DNA of 64,000 bases from Empedobacter sedimenti (GTDB taxonomy: Bacteria > Bacteroidota > Bacteroidia > Flavobacteriales > Weeksellaceae): NCBI RefSeq assembly GCF_030005555.1, contig NZ_JASCQG010000013.1, positions 48,337 through 112,336 of the forward strand, written 5' to 3'. Shown here one piece after another: positions 25,605 to 34,367 of the stretch (the stretch's first letter is position 1; every line of letters begins with the position of its first letter). The translations under genes and the position numbers were made by a program. Under the pieces are notes generated by a model that did not search any database, was not told the DNA's origin, and saw only the letters and a list, made by a program, of their open reading frames with translations.

Positions 25605-27380
25605 ATGAAAACATTACAAAAACTCATACTTACTTCTATTGTACTTGGATCTTCTTTTATGTATGCACAAAAAGCAGATATAATTGTAACCAATGGTAAA
25701 ATTACAACTTTAGATCAGTTAAACCCAGAAGTGCAGGCTGTTGCAATTAGCGGAAACAAAATTTTGCAAACAGGAACAAATGCTCAAATTTTAAAATTAA
25801 AAGGTAACAATACAAAAGTTATTGATGCAAACGGAAACCGTGTACTTCCGGGATTATTTGATAGTCATTTACACGTAATTAGAGCTGGTAGATATTATAA
25901 TGCAGAATTGCGTTGGGATGGTGTAAAGTCTCTCAAAAAAGCATTGCAAATGTTAAAAGAGCAAGCTGCTCGTACGCCAGAAGGACAATGGATAAGAGTT
26001 GTTGGTGGTTGGAACGAATATCAGTTTGAAGAAAAAAGACTTCCTACGTTAGAAGAAATCAACGAAGCAACAGGTAATGTACCAACTTTTATCTTGTATT
26101 TATACGGAAAAGCTTGGATCAATAAATCAGGTTTAAAAACGCTTAATATCAATGCTGATACACCAAATCCGGCACAAGGATTAATCGAAAAAGATACAAA
26201 TGGAGATCCAACAGGATTATTGGTTGCAGAACCAAGTGCATTCATTTTGTACTCTACATTAGCAAAATTACCAGAATTATCTAAAGAAGAAAAAATTAAC
26301 TCAACTCTTCAATACATGACAGAGTTGAATAGGTTAGGAGTTACTTCTGTAATGGATGCAGGAGGAGGATTTCAGAATTTTCCTGACGATTACGGAATTA
26401 CAGATGAGTTGAATACGCAAGGAAAAATAACAGTACGTTTACCTTATTTTTTATTCGCTCAGAAAAAAGGAACAGAATTAGCAGATTATACAAAATGGAC
26501 AGGAATGGTTGAGATTGATAATCACAGTCACAACGGTCATAACGAAGTAGAATATCATGTAGCAGGAGGTGGAGAAAACTTAGTTTCTGATGCAGGAGAT
26601 TTTGAAAACTTCTTATTTCCTCGCCCAGAACTTCCTTCAACAATGGAAGGTAGTATGAAAGATGTTTTGAAATTATTGGTTAGCAAAAGATGGCCATTCA
26701 GAATTCATGCAACGTACAACGAAAGTATTACACGTGATTTAAATGTTATCGAAGAAGTAAATAGAGAAACGCCATTAAATGGATTAGTTTGGTTTTTTGA
26801 TCACGCAGAAACAATCAGTGAAGAAAACATGAAACGTATCAAAGCGTTAGGTGGAGGTATTGCAATTCAACACAGAATGGCTTTCCAAGGAGAAACATTC
26901 ATCAGACGATATGGTAAAAAAGCAGCGCTTAATACACCACCAGTTAAAAAAATGTTAGAGATGGGGCTACCAGTTGGTCTTGGTACTGATGGTACACGTG
27001 TAGCAACATACAATCCTTGGATTTCTTTGTACTGGGTAACAACAGGGAAAAGTGTTGGAGGAAACCAAATTATGGACAAATCAAATACTGTAGATCGTAA
27101 AACAGCTTTAGAGTTATACACGCACAGAGGTTATGATTTGATCAAAGAAAAAGACAAAGGTAAATTAACAAAAGGTTATTACGCAGATTTAATTATTCTT
27201 GACAAAGATTACTTCAAAGTTGATGACGAACAAATCAAAACAATTACTTCTAAATTAACAATCGTTGATGGAAAAGTAGTTTACGGTGATAACGATTACC
27301 AAAATGTCGCACCAAAACCATTAAAAGCATTACCAGAATGGTCTCCAGTAAATTATTTTGGAGGTTATCAAACAAAATAA
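25605..27380 (+). CDS. Exported amidohydrolase, YtcJ-like
   Basis: A 591-aa protein with a signal peptide ending in YAQ (about residue 22). It has the YtcJ/amidohydrolase-3 layout: VLPGLFDSHLHV (HxH metal ligands near 86-88), FRIHATYNES, WFFDHAETI, and GLGTDGTRV with the late metal-binding aspartate. The usual role is hydrolysis of amide or N-carbamoyl bonds; the substrate is not known. It follows an exported isochorismatase-like hydrolase and precedes an outer-membrane porin, suggesting uptake and hydrolysis of an external compound. Confidence 0.88.
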   Translation: MKTLQKLILTSIVLGSSFMYAQKADIIVTNGKITTLDQLNPEVQAVAISGNKILQTGTNAQILKLKGNNTKVIDANGNRVLPGLFDSHLHVIRAGRYYNAELRWDGVKSLKKALQMLKEQAARTPEGQWIRVVGGWNEYQFEEKRLPTLEEINEATGNVPTFILYLYGKAWINKSGLKTLNINADTPNPAQGLIEKDTNGDPTGLLVAEPSAFILYSTLAKLPELSKEEKINSTLQYMTELNRLGVTSVMDAGGGFQNFPDDYGITDELNTQGKITVRLPYFLFAQKKGTELADYTKWTGMVEIDNHSHNGHNEVEYHVAGGGENLVSDAGDFENFLFPRPELPSTMEGSMKDVLKLLVSKRWPFRIHATYNESITRDLNVIEEVNRETPLNGLVWFFDHAETISEENMKRIKALGGGIAIQHRMAFQGETFIRRYGKKAALNTPPVKKMLEMGLPVGLGTDGTRVATYNPWISLYWVTTGKSVGGNQIMDKSNTVDRKTALELYTHRGYDLIKEKDKGKLTKGYYADLIILDKDYFKVDDEQIKTITSKLTIVDGKVVYGDNDYQNVAPKPLKALPEWSPVNYFGGYQTK

Positions 27381-27424
27381 AAACAATAATAAGTACGCCA
27401 TACTTAAATTTAAACTCTCCACCG

Positions 27425-28798
27425 ATGAAAAACCTTTTAATAAAAATTTCAATGTTAGTTCTTTTATCACCCAATTTATTTGGGCAAGATGAAGGTTTTA
27501 AACTAATGAGATTTGATGAAGATTATACATACTTAAAAGACTCGACAAGAAATTTCTACGAATCTTTAAAATATATTCCTTTATCAGAAGATAAAAATAT
27601 AAGTTTATCAATAGGAGGTGAAGCACGTGGAGAGTTTATTCATTTTAATAACGAAGATTGGGGAAAATCTAATATCGGAACCAATCCATTTTTCTTGCAA
27701 CGTTATAGCTTGCATGCAGATTTAAAGTTAGGAAATAGAGTTCGTCTTTTTACACAAATAAGAAGTGCTTGGGAAAGTGGTCGAAAAAATGGACCACGAC
27801 CAATTGATGAAGATCATGCAAACATTCAGAACTTATTTGTTGATGTAGATGTTATCAAAAATGAAGAGCAACAATTAACAGCTCGTGTAGGTAGACAAGA
27901 ATTAAATTACGGGAGTGGACGATTAATTTCTGTTCGAGAAGGTCCAAATTTACGTTTGTATTTTGATGGAGCAAAAGTGATGTACAAACGAGGTAATTTT
28001 AGTTCAGATGCTTTCATTATGGCGCAATCTACAGTTACAGAAGGTGCTTTTGATAATACTTCGACAAAAAAAGCAAATTTGTGGGGAAGTTATAACACAT
28101 TCACTTTACCAAAAGAAACTAATTTAGACTTATATTATATTGGTGTTCATCGAGATGAAATACGTTACGAAGACGAATTTCTGAAAGAAACAAGACACAC
28201 TGTTGGAACAAGAATTTGGCGTGATGCAGAAGGATTTATTTATAATTTCGAAGCAGCTTACCAATTCGGAAAAGTAAGCAGAGGTAGAATTAATGCTTAT
28301 ACAGTTTCTATGGATGCTGGCTACTCATTTGCAAATGCAAAAGGATCTCCAACGGTTAGTTTACGAGTTGATTATATTTCTGGAGATAAGAAAACAGGCG
28401 ACGGAAAATTACAATCATTCAATCCATTGTTTCCTAAAGGAGGATATTTTGGTTTTAGCCCACAAGTTGGTCCAGTCAATTTATTTGATATTCATCCATA
28501 CGCAACATATAGTCTTAATGATAAGATGACTTTACAAGGTGATGTTGTTTTCAATTGGCGAGCTTCGTTAAATGATGGAATTTACAGACCAAGCGGAACG
28601 TTAAGTTTAGCATCAAGCAATTCAAGAAAAAGATACATTGGTACAGCTTTTTTAGGAAGTTTTACTTACAATATAAACAAACACTTTACCTCAGTTACGG
28701 GGATTCAATATTTTAAAACAGGAGATTTTATCAATGATGTAATCGAAAATCATAAAGATGGAGTCTTCTTTAATACCAAATTAACATTCAAATTTTAA
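27425..28798 (+). CDS. Alginate-export-domain outer-membrane protein
   Basis: About 457 residues. The frame extends upstream, but the ATG at 27425 begins a signal peptide ending in LFGQ. The mature part is a repeated pattern of amphipathic strands: SLSIGGEARGEFIHF, LHADLKLGNRVRLFTQIRSAW, TARVGRQELNYGSGRLISVREG and VTGIQYFKTGDFI, typical of Alginate_exp-family beta-barrels. The start is 44 bases after the amidohydrolase stop. In Bacteroidetes these proteins act as general porins or exporters; the link to the neighbouring hydrolases is inferred. Confidence 0.85.
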   Translation: MKNLLIKISMLVLLSPNLFGQDEGFKLMRFDEDYTYLKDSTRNFYESLKYIPLSEDKNISLSIGGEARGEFIHFNNEDWGKSNIGTNPFFLQRYSLHADLKLGNRVRLFTQIRSAWESGRKNGPRPIDEDHANIQNLFVDVDVIKNEEQQLTARVGRQELNYGSGRLISVREGPNLRLYFDGAKVMYKRGNFSSDAFIMAQSTVTEGAFDNTSTKKANLWGSYNTFTLPKETNLDLYYIGVHRDEIRYEDEFLKETRHTVGTRIWRDAEGFIYNFEAAYQFGKVSRGRINAYTVSMDAGYSFANAKGSPTVSLRVDYISGDKKTGDGKLQSFNPLFPKGGYFGFSPQVGPVNLFDIHPYATYSLNDKMTLQGDVVFNWRASLNDGIYRPSGTLSLASSNSRKRYIGTAFLGSFTYNINKHFTSVTGIQYFKTGDFINDVIENHKDGVFFNTKLTFKF

Positions 28799-28809
28799 AA
28801 AATAAAATC

Positions 28810-29544
28810 ATGAAAAAAATTAATCTTATCTCTCTAAGAACCGCATTATTAGTATTAGGTTTAACATTTGGAACAAATATTACTTATGCTCAACAAACTG
28901 TAACAGAAGCTAAAACAACAGCAATTGGTACTCAAAAAACATGGGGAACTGTTGACGGAATTCAAATCGTTGGATTAGTACAAGGTCCATCTGCTGCAGA
29001 TGCAGAATTACAAATTGCCTGTGTATTTGAATATACTGAAGGTGATATTTTTAACGAGCCTGCTTTACCAGCTGCATTAAATGGTTTAGTTCATTTGGAT
29101 GAAGCATTAAAGGGTAACTTAACATCAATCCGTAAAACAGGAAAATTTGACGGTCGTGCTTTAGAAACATTTTTAATCTCGCCAGATAACAAAACATTAG
29201 GAGCAAAGAAATTATTGTTAATCGGTTTAGGAGATCGTAACAATTTTACACCAGAATTAATGACACAAGTTGGTGAAATAGCAACAAGAGAGGCGTTAAA
29301 ATTAGGTGTAAAAAACTTCGCTTTTGCAAGTGATTTGAAGGATGCTGGGATTGATTCGCCAACAGCCTTGGTTGCAGGAAATGTAGTGAAAGGAATTATA
29401 AGTGAGTATCGTGTACAAAATGAATTAAAAGGTTTACGTTTAGCAAAGTTTAAACCATTGACAAAAGTATATTTATTAGCAGGACCTGCTTTTTTTGAAG
29501 TTGCTGGTGGAGGAATTTCAGATGCGATAAAAGAGGTGCAATAA
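28810..29544 (+). CDS. Exported, stand-alone peptidase M17 N-terminal-domain protein
   Basis: A 244-aa protein with a signal peptide ending in YAQ (about residue 28). It matches only the N-terminal domain of M17 leucyl aminopeptidases (FDGRALETFLISPDNKTLGAKKLLLIGLGDRNNF). The catalytic C-terminal domain with its metal ligands and the NTDAEGR motif is absent, so it is not a peptidase. Such exported M17_N proteins are found in Bacteroidetes stress gene sets; their function is unknown. It is the last gene of the run, followed by a very strong terminator. Confidence 0.82.
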   Translation: MKKINLISLRTALLVLGLTFGTNITYAQQTVTEAKTTAIGTQKTWGTVDGIQIVGLVQGPSAADAELQIACVFEYTEGDIFNEPALPAALNGLVHLDEALKGNLTSIRKTGKFDGRALETFLISPDNKTLGAKKLLLIGLGDRNNFTPELMTQVGEIATREALKLGVKNFAFASDLKDAGIDSPTALVAGNVVKGIISEYRVQNELKGLRLAKFKPLTKVYLLAGPAFFEVAGGGISDAIKEVQ

Positions 29545-29562
29545 ATTAGTTATTTTGATAAT

Positions 29563-29595
29563 AAAACGGGGAAGTTAGCTTCCCCGTTTTTTTTG
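29563..29595 (+). terminator. Strong terminator at the end of the yceI unit
   Basis: A perfect 12-bp stem (AAAACGGGGAAG/CTTCCCCGTTTT) with loop TTAG, then a T-tract. Confidence 0.95.
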
Positions 29596-29615
29596 TATTA
29601 AGAATTGAGTAATGA

Positions 29616-30194
29616 CTAATTCATCGCTTTTAGCTCATTCAAGAAATCAACAATATCTTGTCCAGAATAATCTGCCATTCCCATTGTTGTATGTGCAATA
29701 TTTCCTTTCTTGTCCAAAATAACAGTTGTTGGTAACGAACCATTAAAAAACTCAGTTGGAATACTAGAATTTGGATAAACCACAGGTAACGAAAGTTTTT
29801 TGCGTTCCATAAATTTTGCCACTTTATCACGTTTTCCTTCTACTTCAACCGTCAAAATTACGATGTCTTTATCATCTTTTACTTTATCATACAATTTCTG
29901 AATTGATGGCATTTCCGCAATACAAGGCGGACACCAAGTTGCCCAAAAATTCATGAAAACAACTTTACCTTTCAAATCTTCCATGTTGACAGCTTTTCCA
30001 TCAGCATATACCATTTCGAATCTGTAATTGGCTTCAGATTTTGGTTGAGTTGTTGGTTCAACTTTTTCTAATTTCGGTTCAAATAAACCTAATTTCATTA
30101 AACCTTGTTGCATTATTGCTTTAGCTTCTGGCACAAAAAGTAAGACCAAAGCCAGCGCTCCTATGATAATTGTTGAGTAATTTCTTTTTAACAT
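29616..30194 (-). CDS. TlpA-family thioredoxin-like protein
   Basis: About 192 residues, anchored by one N-terminal hydrophobic segment. The periplasmic thioredoxin domain has FWATWCPPCIAEMPS with the CPPC active site, and LPTTVILDKKGN containing the cis-proline. An ATG at 30221 also exists but overlaps the upstream gene; the ATG at 30194, two bases after that gene's stop, is preferred. It is co-transcribed with a DoxD/DoxA-like fusion, suggesting a thiol-disulfide or sulfur-oxidation link. Confidence 0.85.
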   Translation of the reverse strand: MLKRNYSTIIIGALALVLLFVPEAKAIMQQGLMKLGLFEPKLEKVEPTTQPKSEANYRFEMVYADGKAVNMEDLKGKVVFMNFWATWCPPCIAEMPSIQKLYDKVKDDKDIVILTVEVEGKRDKVAKFMERKKLSLPVVYPNSSIPTEFFNGSLPTTVILDKKGNIAHTTMGMADYSGQDIVDFLNELKAMN

Positions 30195-30196
30195 TG

Positions 30197-31168
30197 CTAT
30201 AAATTTATTGTTTGTTCCCATTGTAATCCGCTTATATCGGTTAAAACTACTTTGTGAATTTTGTCTGAAATATCAAAATTCAGATTTGCTTTTGCACCCA
30301 AAGGTAACACCAAACTGTGTTTGTGCGGTGTGACTTTTGCTACATAATAATTCGAAATTTGTTGTTTGTCCAAAGTGGATAACTCTTTCATATCCAAACT
30401 TTCAATTATTTCATTTTGATGATTATGAAAATCAATTCTGATCAAAAAAGAACCATAAACATCCGCGCCTTCTATTCGCATTACATCAAATGAAACCTTG
30501 TTTTGATGTTGTTTCAAATTCGTGATTTCTACTTTTGGTTTGACAGATTTATTGTGCAAAGTCCCGTAAACTCCACCATGAAAAACCTGATTTGTAAACA
30601 AAGTAATGAATAAAATAAAAAAACTAAAACCTATAAAATGAGGTCTGTATTTTTTGATTGAAATTGAATTCCAGTTATTTTCTTGTTTGATAAATTGATT
30701 TTTATTGAAGAAATAATCCAACGAGATTTTTCCCGAACCTGCCTGAAATAGTGTAAAACCTCCAGCTAATCCTAAAACACCAATTTGCCATTCGTCTAGA
30801 CAAGTTGTACCAATCCAGCCCGAACCAAGTAAAATTCCCATCGCCAAAAAGAAAACGGCAATACTCATGATTCGTGTTTTGTAACCAAGCATTAAAAGTA
30901 AGCCAACAACGCCTTCTACGATGGTGAAAATCCACATATTCCAAAGCAACGCTTCAGGATTTTCGACTAAATATTGAATAAGTGGTTTAATGAAAAGGGC
31001 ATTTGGTAAAAAATGATTGAATTTTTCGCCAATATAACCCGCAGCTTCTGGATCGAGTTTATTTTCTAAAATTAAACGTCTCCAAAAGGCAGAAAAGTAC
31101 GTCCAACCAATGACCAAACGTAACGCTAATACAGCATTACCCATTGATAAAACAGATTTATTTTGCAT
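30197..31168 (-). CDS. DoxD-DoxA-like fusion, thiosulfate:quinone oxidoreductase subunit-like
   Basis: A 323-aa protein. Residues about 1-150 form a DoxD/DoxX-type membrane domain with four or five hydrophobic segments, including GWTYFSAFWRRLI, NMWIFTIVEGVVGLLLMLGY and a conserved GTTCLDEWQIG motif. After a further transmembrane segment (about 175-195) comes a periplasmic domain of the DoxA type, ending in ISGLQWEQTINL. DoxD and DoxA together are subunits of archaeal thiosulfate:quinone oxidoreductase, and a fused version is known from Bacteroidetes. The downstream gene encodes a TlpA thioredoxin. The enzyme activity itself is not shown by the sequence. Confidence 0.8.
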   Translation of the reverse strand: MQNKSVLSMGNAVLALRLVIGWTYFSAFWRRLILENKLDPEAAGYIGEKFNHFLPNALFIKPLIQYLVENPEALLWNMWIFTIVEGVVGLLLMLGYKTRIMSIAVFFLAMGILLGSGWIGTTCLDEWQIGVLGLAGGFTLFQAGSGKISLDYFFNKNQFIKQENNWNSISIKKYRPHFIGFSFFILFITLFTNQVFHGGVYGTLHNKSVKPKVEITNLKQHQNKVSFDVMRIEGADVYGSFLIRIDFHNHQNEIIESLDMKELSTLDKQQISNYYVAKVTPHKHSLVLPLGAKANLNFDISDKIHKVVLTDISGLQWEQTINL

Positions 31169-31219
31169 GAATTTTTATATAAGTGATTGAATATTGTTGT
31201 CTAAATTAATTAAGAAAAA

Positions 31220-31582
31220 TTAAGACATCAACGAATATTTCAATTGCTTATACAACAGATAAAAAGGTATTTTTGGTGATTGAATTTCATTCGAATCAAT
31301 ATCTTCTTCGATTAATGAAGAACGTGCTAATCCAATGAAATGAATAGATGAATCTGGTAAATCAAAATTCGGAACATCAAGATTCTTTGTTGATTTTTTA
31401 ACTGTTTCAAACTTAACAATCGTACACGAATTCGAATGATTTTGATTGATTTTGACTTGAGAAGTTTTTGTTTGATGAACATTTTCTACTTCCAAAATCG
31501 TATGAATAGAAGCTTTGATGCTACATGGCGTAAGTAGCACAAAAATCGAAGAGATGATTAAAACGAAACTTCTAAAATTCAT
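31220..31582 (-). CDS. Small exported protein, function unknown
   Basis: A 120-aa protein with a hydrophobic N-terminus (about 6-24) ending near KAS, probably a signal peptide. The rest is polar with a single NSC motif near residue 52 and no recognisable domain. It precedes the DoxDA-TlpA genes on the same strand by about 50 bases and may belong to the same unit. It is divergent from the FecCD-type ABC transporter. Confidence 0.6.
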   Translation of the reverse strand: MNFRSFVLIISSIFVLLTPCSIKASIHTILEVENVHQTKTSQVKINQNHSNSCTIVKFETVKKSTKNLDVPNFDLPDSSIHFIGLARSSLIEEDIDSNEIQSPKIPFYLLYKQLKYSLMS

Positions 31583-31654
31583 GAAACGAAACTAATCATT
31601 AATTTTCAATAAAAACCAATTCACAATTAAACTTTAAGAAATTATTAGAATTTC

Positions 31655-31662
31655 TATCTTTG
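31655..31662 (+). promoter_or_regulatory. -7 promoter element of the FecCD-type ABC transporter
   Basis: TATCTTTG, an exact TAnnTTTG match ending six bases before the ATG at 31668. A start a few bases downstream of the element would leave almost no leader. Confidence 0.5.
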
Positions 31663-31667
31663 TCTTG

Positions 31668-32672
31668 ATGAAAGAAAAACCACTATTTTTTGTTTTAATA
31701 ATTCTAACACTTTTACTTTTTGTTTTGAGTTTAAGTGTTGGAAAAGTCTCGATTTCTTTCACCGAAATTTTTAATGTATTTTCTGGTCATTCAGACGAAA
31801 TGTTGCATAATCTTGTGCTCAATTTTCGATTACCAAAATCATTAACAGCTTTATTGGTCGGAATTTCGTTACCAATTTCAGGTTTTTTGATGCAAGAATT
31901 ATTCAAAAATCCTCTAGCAGAACCTTCTGTTTTGGGAATAACTTCGATGGCAAGTTTAGGCGTTGCGATTGTGATTTTTCTTTTTTCGATGATTGGTTTT
32001 GACGAATTTCTCAACAATCCTTGGATTACAATTATTGCCTCATTTTTAGGTGCAATTGTCGCCTTGTTTTTGGTGATTTCGTTATCATTTCGTGTCAAAT
32101 CATCCGCATCTTTGGTGATTATCGGATTTATGATTGCTGGTTTAGCAGGCGCATTAATTGGCATGATGCAATATTTTGCTCCTTCCGACAAAATCAAAGC
32201 CTATTTAGTTTGGGGATTCGGTTCGTTGAGCGGATTGTCATGGGAACAATTAGGTGTTTTTGGTTTATTTGTTTTGAGTGGAATCATCGTTTCATTATTT
32301 ACTTTACGTGGAATTACAGCTTTATTATTGGGTGAAAAATATGCACAATCTTTAGGAATTAATATCAAAAAATTACGTTTTACAATTTTAATTTCAACCG
32401 CATTATTAACCGCATCAGCAACGGCATTCGCTGGTCCGATTAGTTTTATTGGATTGGCAGTTCCACATATTTGCAGAACATTGTTACGAACAGGTGACAT
32501 GAAAGTTTTGTACCGATGGATTTTCGTTTCAGGAATATTTTTCATGTTATTATTTTCAATTTTAACAGAAGTTTTTCCGTTTGGAACGTTACCGATTAAT
32601 ATCATTACCGCGTTGTTTGGAGCGCCGATTGTCATTAGTATTTTGTTGAACAATAAAAACGAAGTGCGATGA
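31668..32672 (+). CDS. FecCD-family ABC transporter permease
   Basis: About 334 residues with roughly ten hydrophobic segments. FRLPKSLTALLVGISLPISG, NPLAEPSVLGITSMASLG and AGPISFIGLAVPHICR are the conserved FecCD/BtuC motifs. It would form the membrane channel of an importer for Fe-siderophore, heme or vitamin B12. The ATG at 31668 is chosen over a TTG three bases upstream. Its stop overlaps the start of the ATPase gene. No substrate-binding protein is encoded nearby. Confidence 0.9.
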   Translation: MKEKPLFFVLIILTLLLFVLSLSVGKVSISFTEIFNVFSGHSDEMLHNLVLNFRLPKSLTALLVGISLPISGFLMQELFKNPLAEPSVLGITSMASLGVAIVIFLFSMIGFDEFLNNPWITIIASFLGAIVALFLVISLSFRVKSSASLVIIGFMIAGLAGALIGMMQYFAPSDKIKAYLVWGFGSLSGLSWEQLGVFGLFVLSGIIVSLFTLRGITALLLGEKYAQSLGINIKKLRFTILISTALLTASATAFAGPISFIGLAVPHICRTLLRTGDMKVLYRWIFVSGIFFMLLFSILTEVFPFGTLPINIITALFGAPIVISILLNNKNEVR

Positions 32673-33658
32673 AAAATGCTATTTTGAAATTAGAAAATGT
32701 TTCGGTTGGATATGGTTCAAAAGAAATTGTTTCTGCTATAAATGCGACTATAAACTCGAATGAATTGATTGCTGTTTTAGGTAAAAATGGTGCAGGAAAA
32801 TCAACGTTGATTAACTCAATTTTAGGCTTTCAGAAAACATTGAATGGTGAAATTTATTTAGAAAATTATTCGATCAAAAAATTATCTTCTCAAGAGATTG
32901 CGCAGCAAATTGCAGTTGTTTTACCACGTTTGTCGATTGTTCCAAAAATTAAAGTTTCGGAATTGGTTGCGATGGGACGTTTGCCTTATCACAAGGTTTT
33001 GAAAAAGATTTCTAACGAAGAACAATACTTAATTGATGACGTTTTAGAATTGGTAGGAATTTCGAATTTGGTAAATCAATTTGCGAATGAAATTAGCGAA
33101 GGTCAATTGCAATTGGTGATGATTGCGCGTGCGTTCTGTCAAGATGCGAAATTGGTGATTTTGGATGAACCAACTTCTAATTTAGATTTAGCGAATCAAT
33201 ATCGTATTTTCAATTTGCTGAATGAGTTAAAATTGAAAACGGATAAATCATTTCTGATGATCACACACGAAGTTGATTTTGCATTGGAAAAAGCGGATAA
33301 AATTTGGTGGATAGAAAATGGAAATCTTTTCGAAAATATTCCTGAGCAAATGGCTTTTGAGCATCAAATTATTCAGAAATTATCTAACCAAAATCTGATG
33401 TATGATGAAAAAAATAATCGTTTTTCAACATCGAGAAAATTCTCAAAAACCATTGGTGTGAAAGGGAATTCTGAATTGGCTTTTTGGGTAAAAAATGCCT
33501 TAATTCGTAATGGGATATCTGTTGAAAATAATGCGGAAAATCATATTGAAATCACAGAAAATAACATCATCTTTGAAGGAATTAAGTTTGAAACGATAGA
33601 AGAAATTGTAAATTTTGTACAACACAATGAAAAATATAATTGTAACAGGAGCGAGTAG
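32669..33658 (+). CDS. ABC transporter ATP-binding protein with C-terminal extension
   Basis: A 329-aa protein. The ATPase core (about 1-255) has Walker A GKNGAGKST at 38-46, signature ISEGQ near 143, Walker B LVILDEPTS near 164 and the switch histidine in MITHE. It pairs with the FecCD permease by a four-base overlap. The last 70 or so residues (from about 260) lie beyond the usual FecE/BtuD length and contain the ITENNIIFEGIKFETIEEIV stretch; I do not recognise the domain. The end of the gene overlaps the start of the SDR gene. Confidence 0.88.
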   Translation: MKNAILKLENVSVGYGSKEIVSAINATINSNELIAVLGKNGAGKSTLINSILGFQKTLNGEIYLENYSIKKLSSQEIAQQIAVVLPRLSIVPKIKVSELVAMGRLPYHKVLKKISNEEQYLIDDVLELVGISNLVNQFANEISEGQLQLVMIARAFCQDAKLVILDEPTSNLDLANQYRIFNLLNELKLKTDKSFLMITHEVDFALEKADKIWWIENGNLFENIPEQMAFEHQIIQKLSNQNLMYDEKNNRFSTSRKFSKTIGVKGNSELAFWVKNALIRNGISVENNAENHIEITENNIIFEGIKFETIEEIVNFVQHNEKYNCNRSE

Positions 33659-34316
33659 AGGAATTGGTTTTGAATTGGCAAAACAACATTTAGAGTTAGG
33701 AAATCGAGTGTTGACAGTCTCTCGAAATGTAGATAAATTGAAGGAATTAACAGCTTTTGCAAAAGAAAATCAATATCAGTTTATCGGTGTTGATTTGTCT
33801 AATTTTGATGAGATTTCAGAGGTTTTGAAAGCTGTGGAATCTTGGAATAAAGTAGATGTTTTGTACAATAATGCGGGAGTTTGTATCAACAAACCATTTG
33901 TAGAAATGCAACAAGAAGATATGTTGACTTCTTGGCAAATTAATTTTATGGCGCCATATCGCTTGATACAAGTTTTGATGCCAAAATTTGATACATCTTC
34001 TCATGTGGTTAATATTTCGACAATGGGAGCTGTACAAGGTTCGGTGAAATTTCCTGGCTTATCTGTTTATTCGTCTTCAAAATCTGCAACGGTTAATTTG
34101 ACTGAATTGTTGGCAGAAGAATTGAAAGACCACGGACCAAGAATAAATGCAGTAGCTTTGGGAGCGGTACAAACAGAAATGTTAGAAGAAGCGTTTCCGG
34201 GGTATATTGCACCATTGCAACCAGATGAAATGGCAGAATATTTAGTTGATTTTGGATTGAATGGTTGGAAATATTTCAACGGGAAAATTCAACAAGCGTC
34301 AATTTCTACACCTTAG
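33627..34316 (+). CDS. Short-chain dehydrogenase/reductase
   Basis: About 229 residues, a classical SDR. The cofactor motif TGASRGIG begins at residue 6, the NNAG motif is near 85, and the catalytic Ser-Tyr-Lys set is present as NIST with YSSSKSA. The open frame runs a little further upstream, but the ATG at 33627 gives the conserved start. It overlaps the ATPase gene by 32 bases, so the two are translationally coupled. The substrate is unknown. Confidence 0.88.
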   Translation: MKNIIVTGASRGIGFELAKQHLELGNRVLTVSRNVDKLKELTAFAKENQYQFIGVDLSNFDEISEVLKAVESWNKVDVLYNNAGVCINKPFVEMQQEDMLTSWQINFMAPYRLIQVLMPKFDTSSHVVNISTMGAVQGSVKFPGLSVYSSSKSATVNLTELLAEELKDHGPRINAVALGAVQTEMLEEAFPGYIAPLQPDEMAEYLVDFGLNGWKYFNGKIQQASISTP

Positions 34317-34341
34317 GAAAATAGAATTTAGATGAAATAAT

Positions 34342-34367
34342 AAAAGTCGCTTTTGTGCGACTTTTTT
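34342..34367. terminator. Terminator between SDR and MATE genes
   Basis: AAAAGTCGC and GCGACTTTT form a nine-bp stem, with a T-run on the right for the plus-strand gene. The convergent MATE gene ends here too. Confidence 0.85.

Noticed and set aside
31787..32653. Long minus-strand open frames across the FecCD permease
   Set aside because: They mirror the hydrophobic codons of a clear FecCD gene; no motif of their own.
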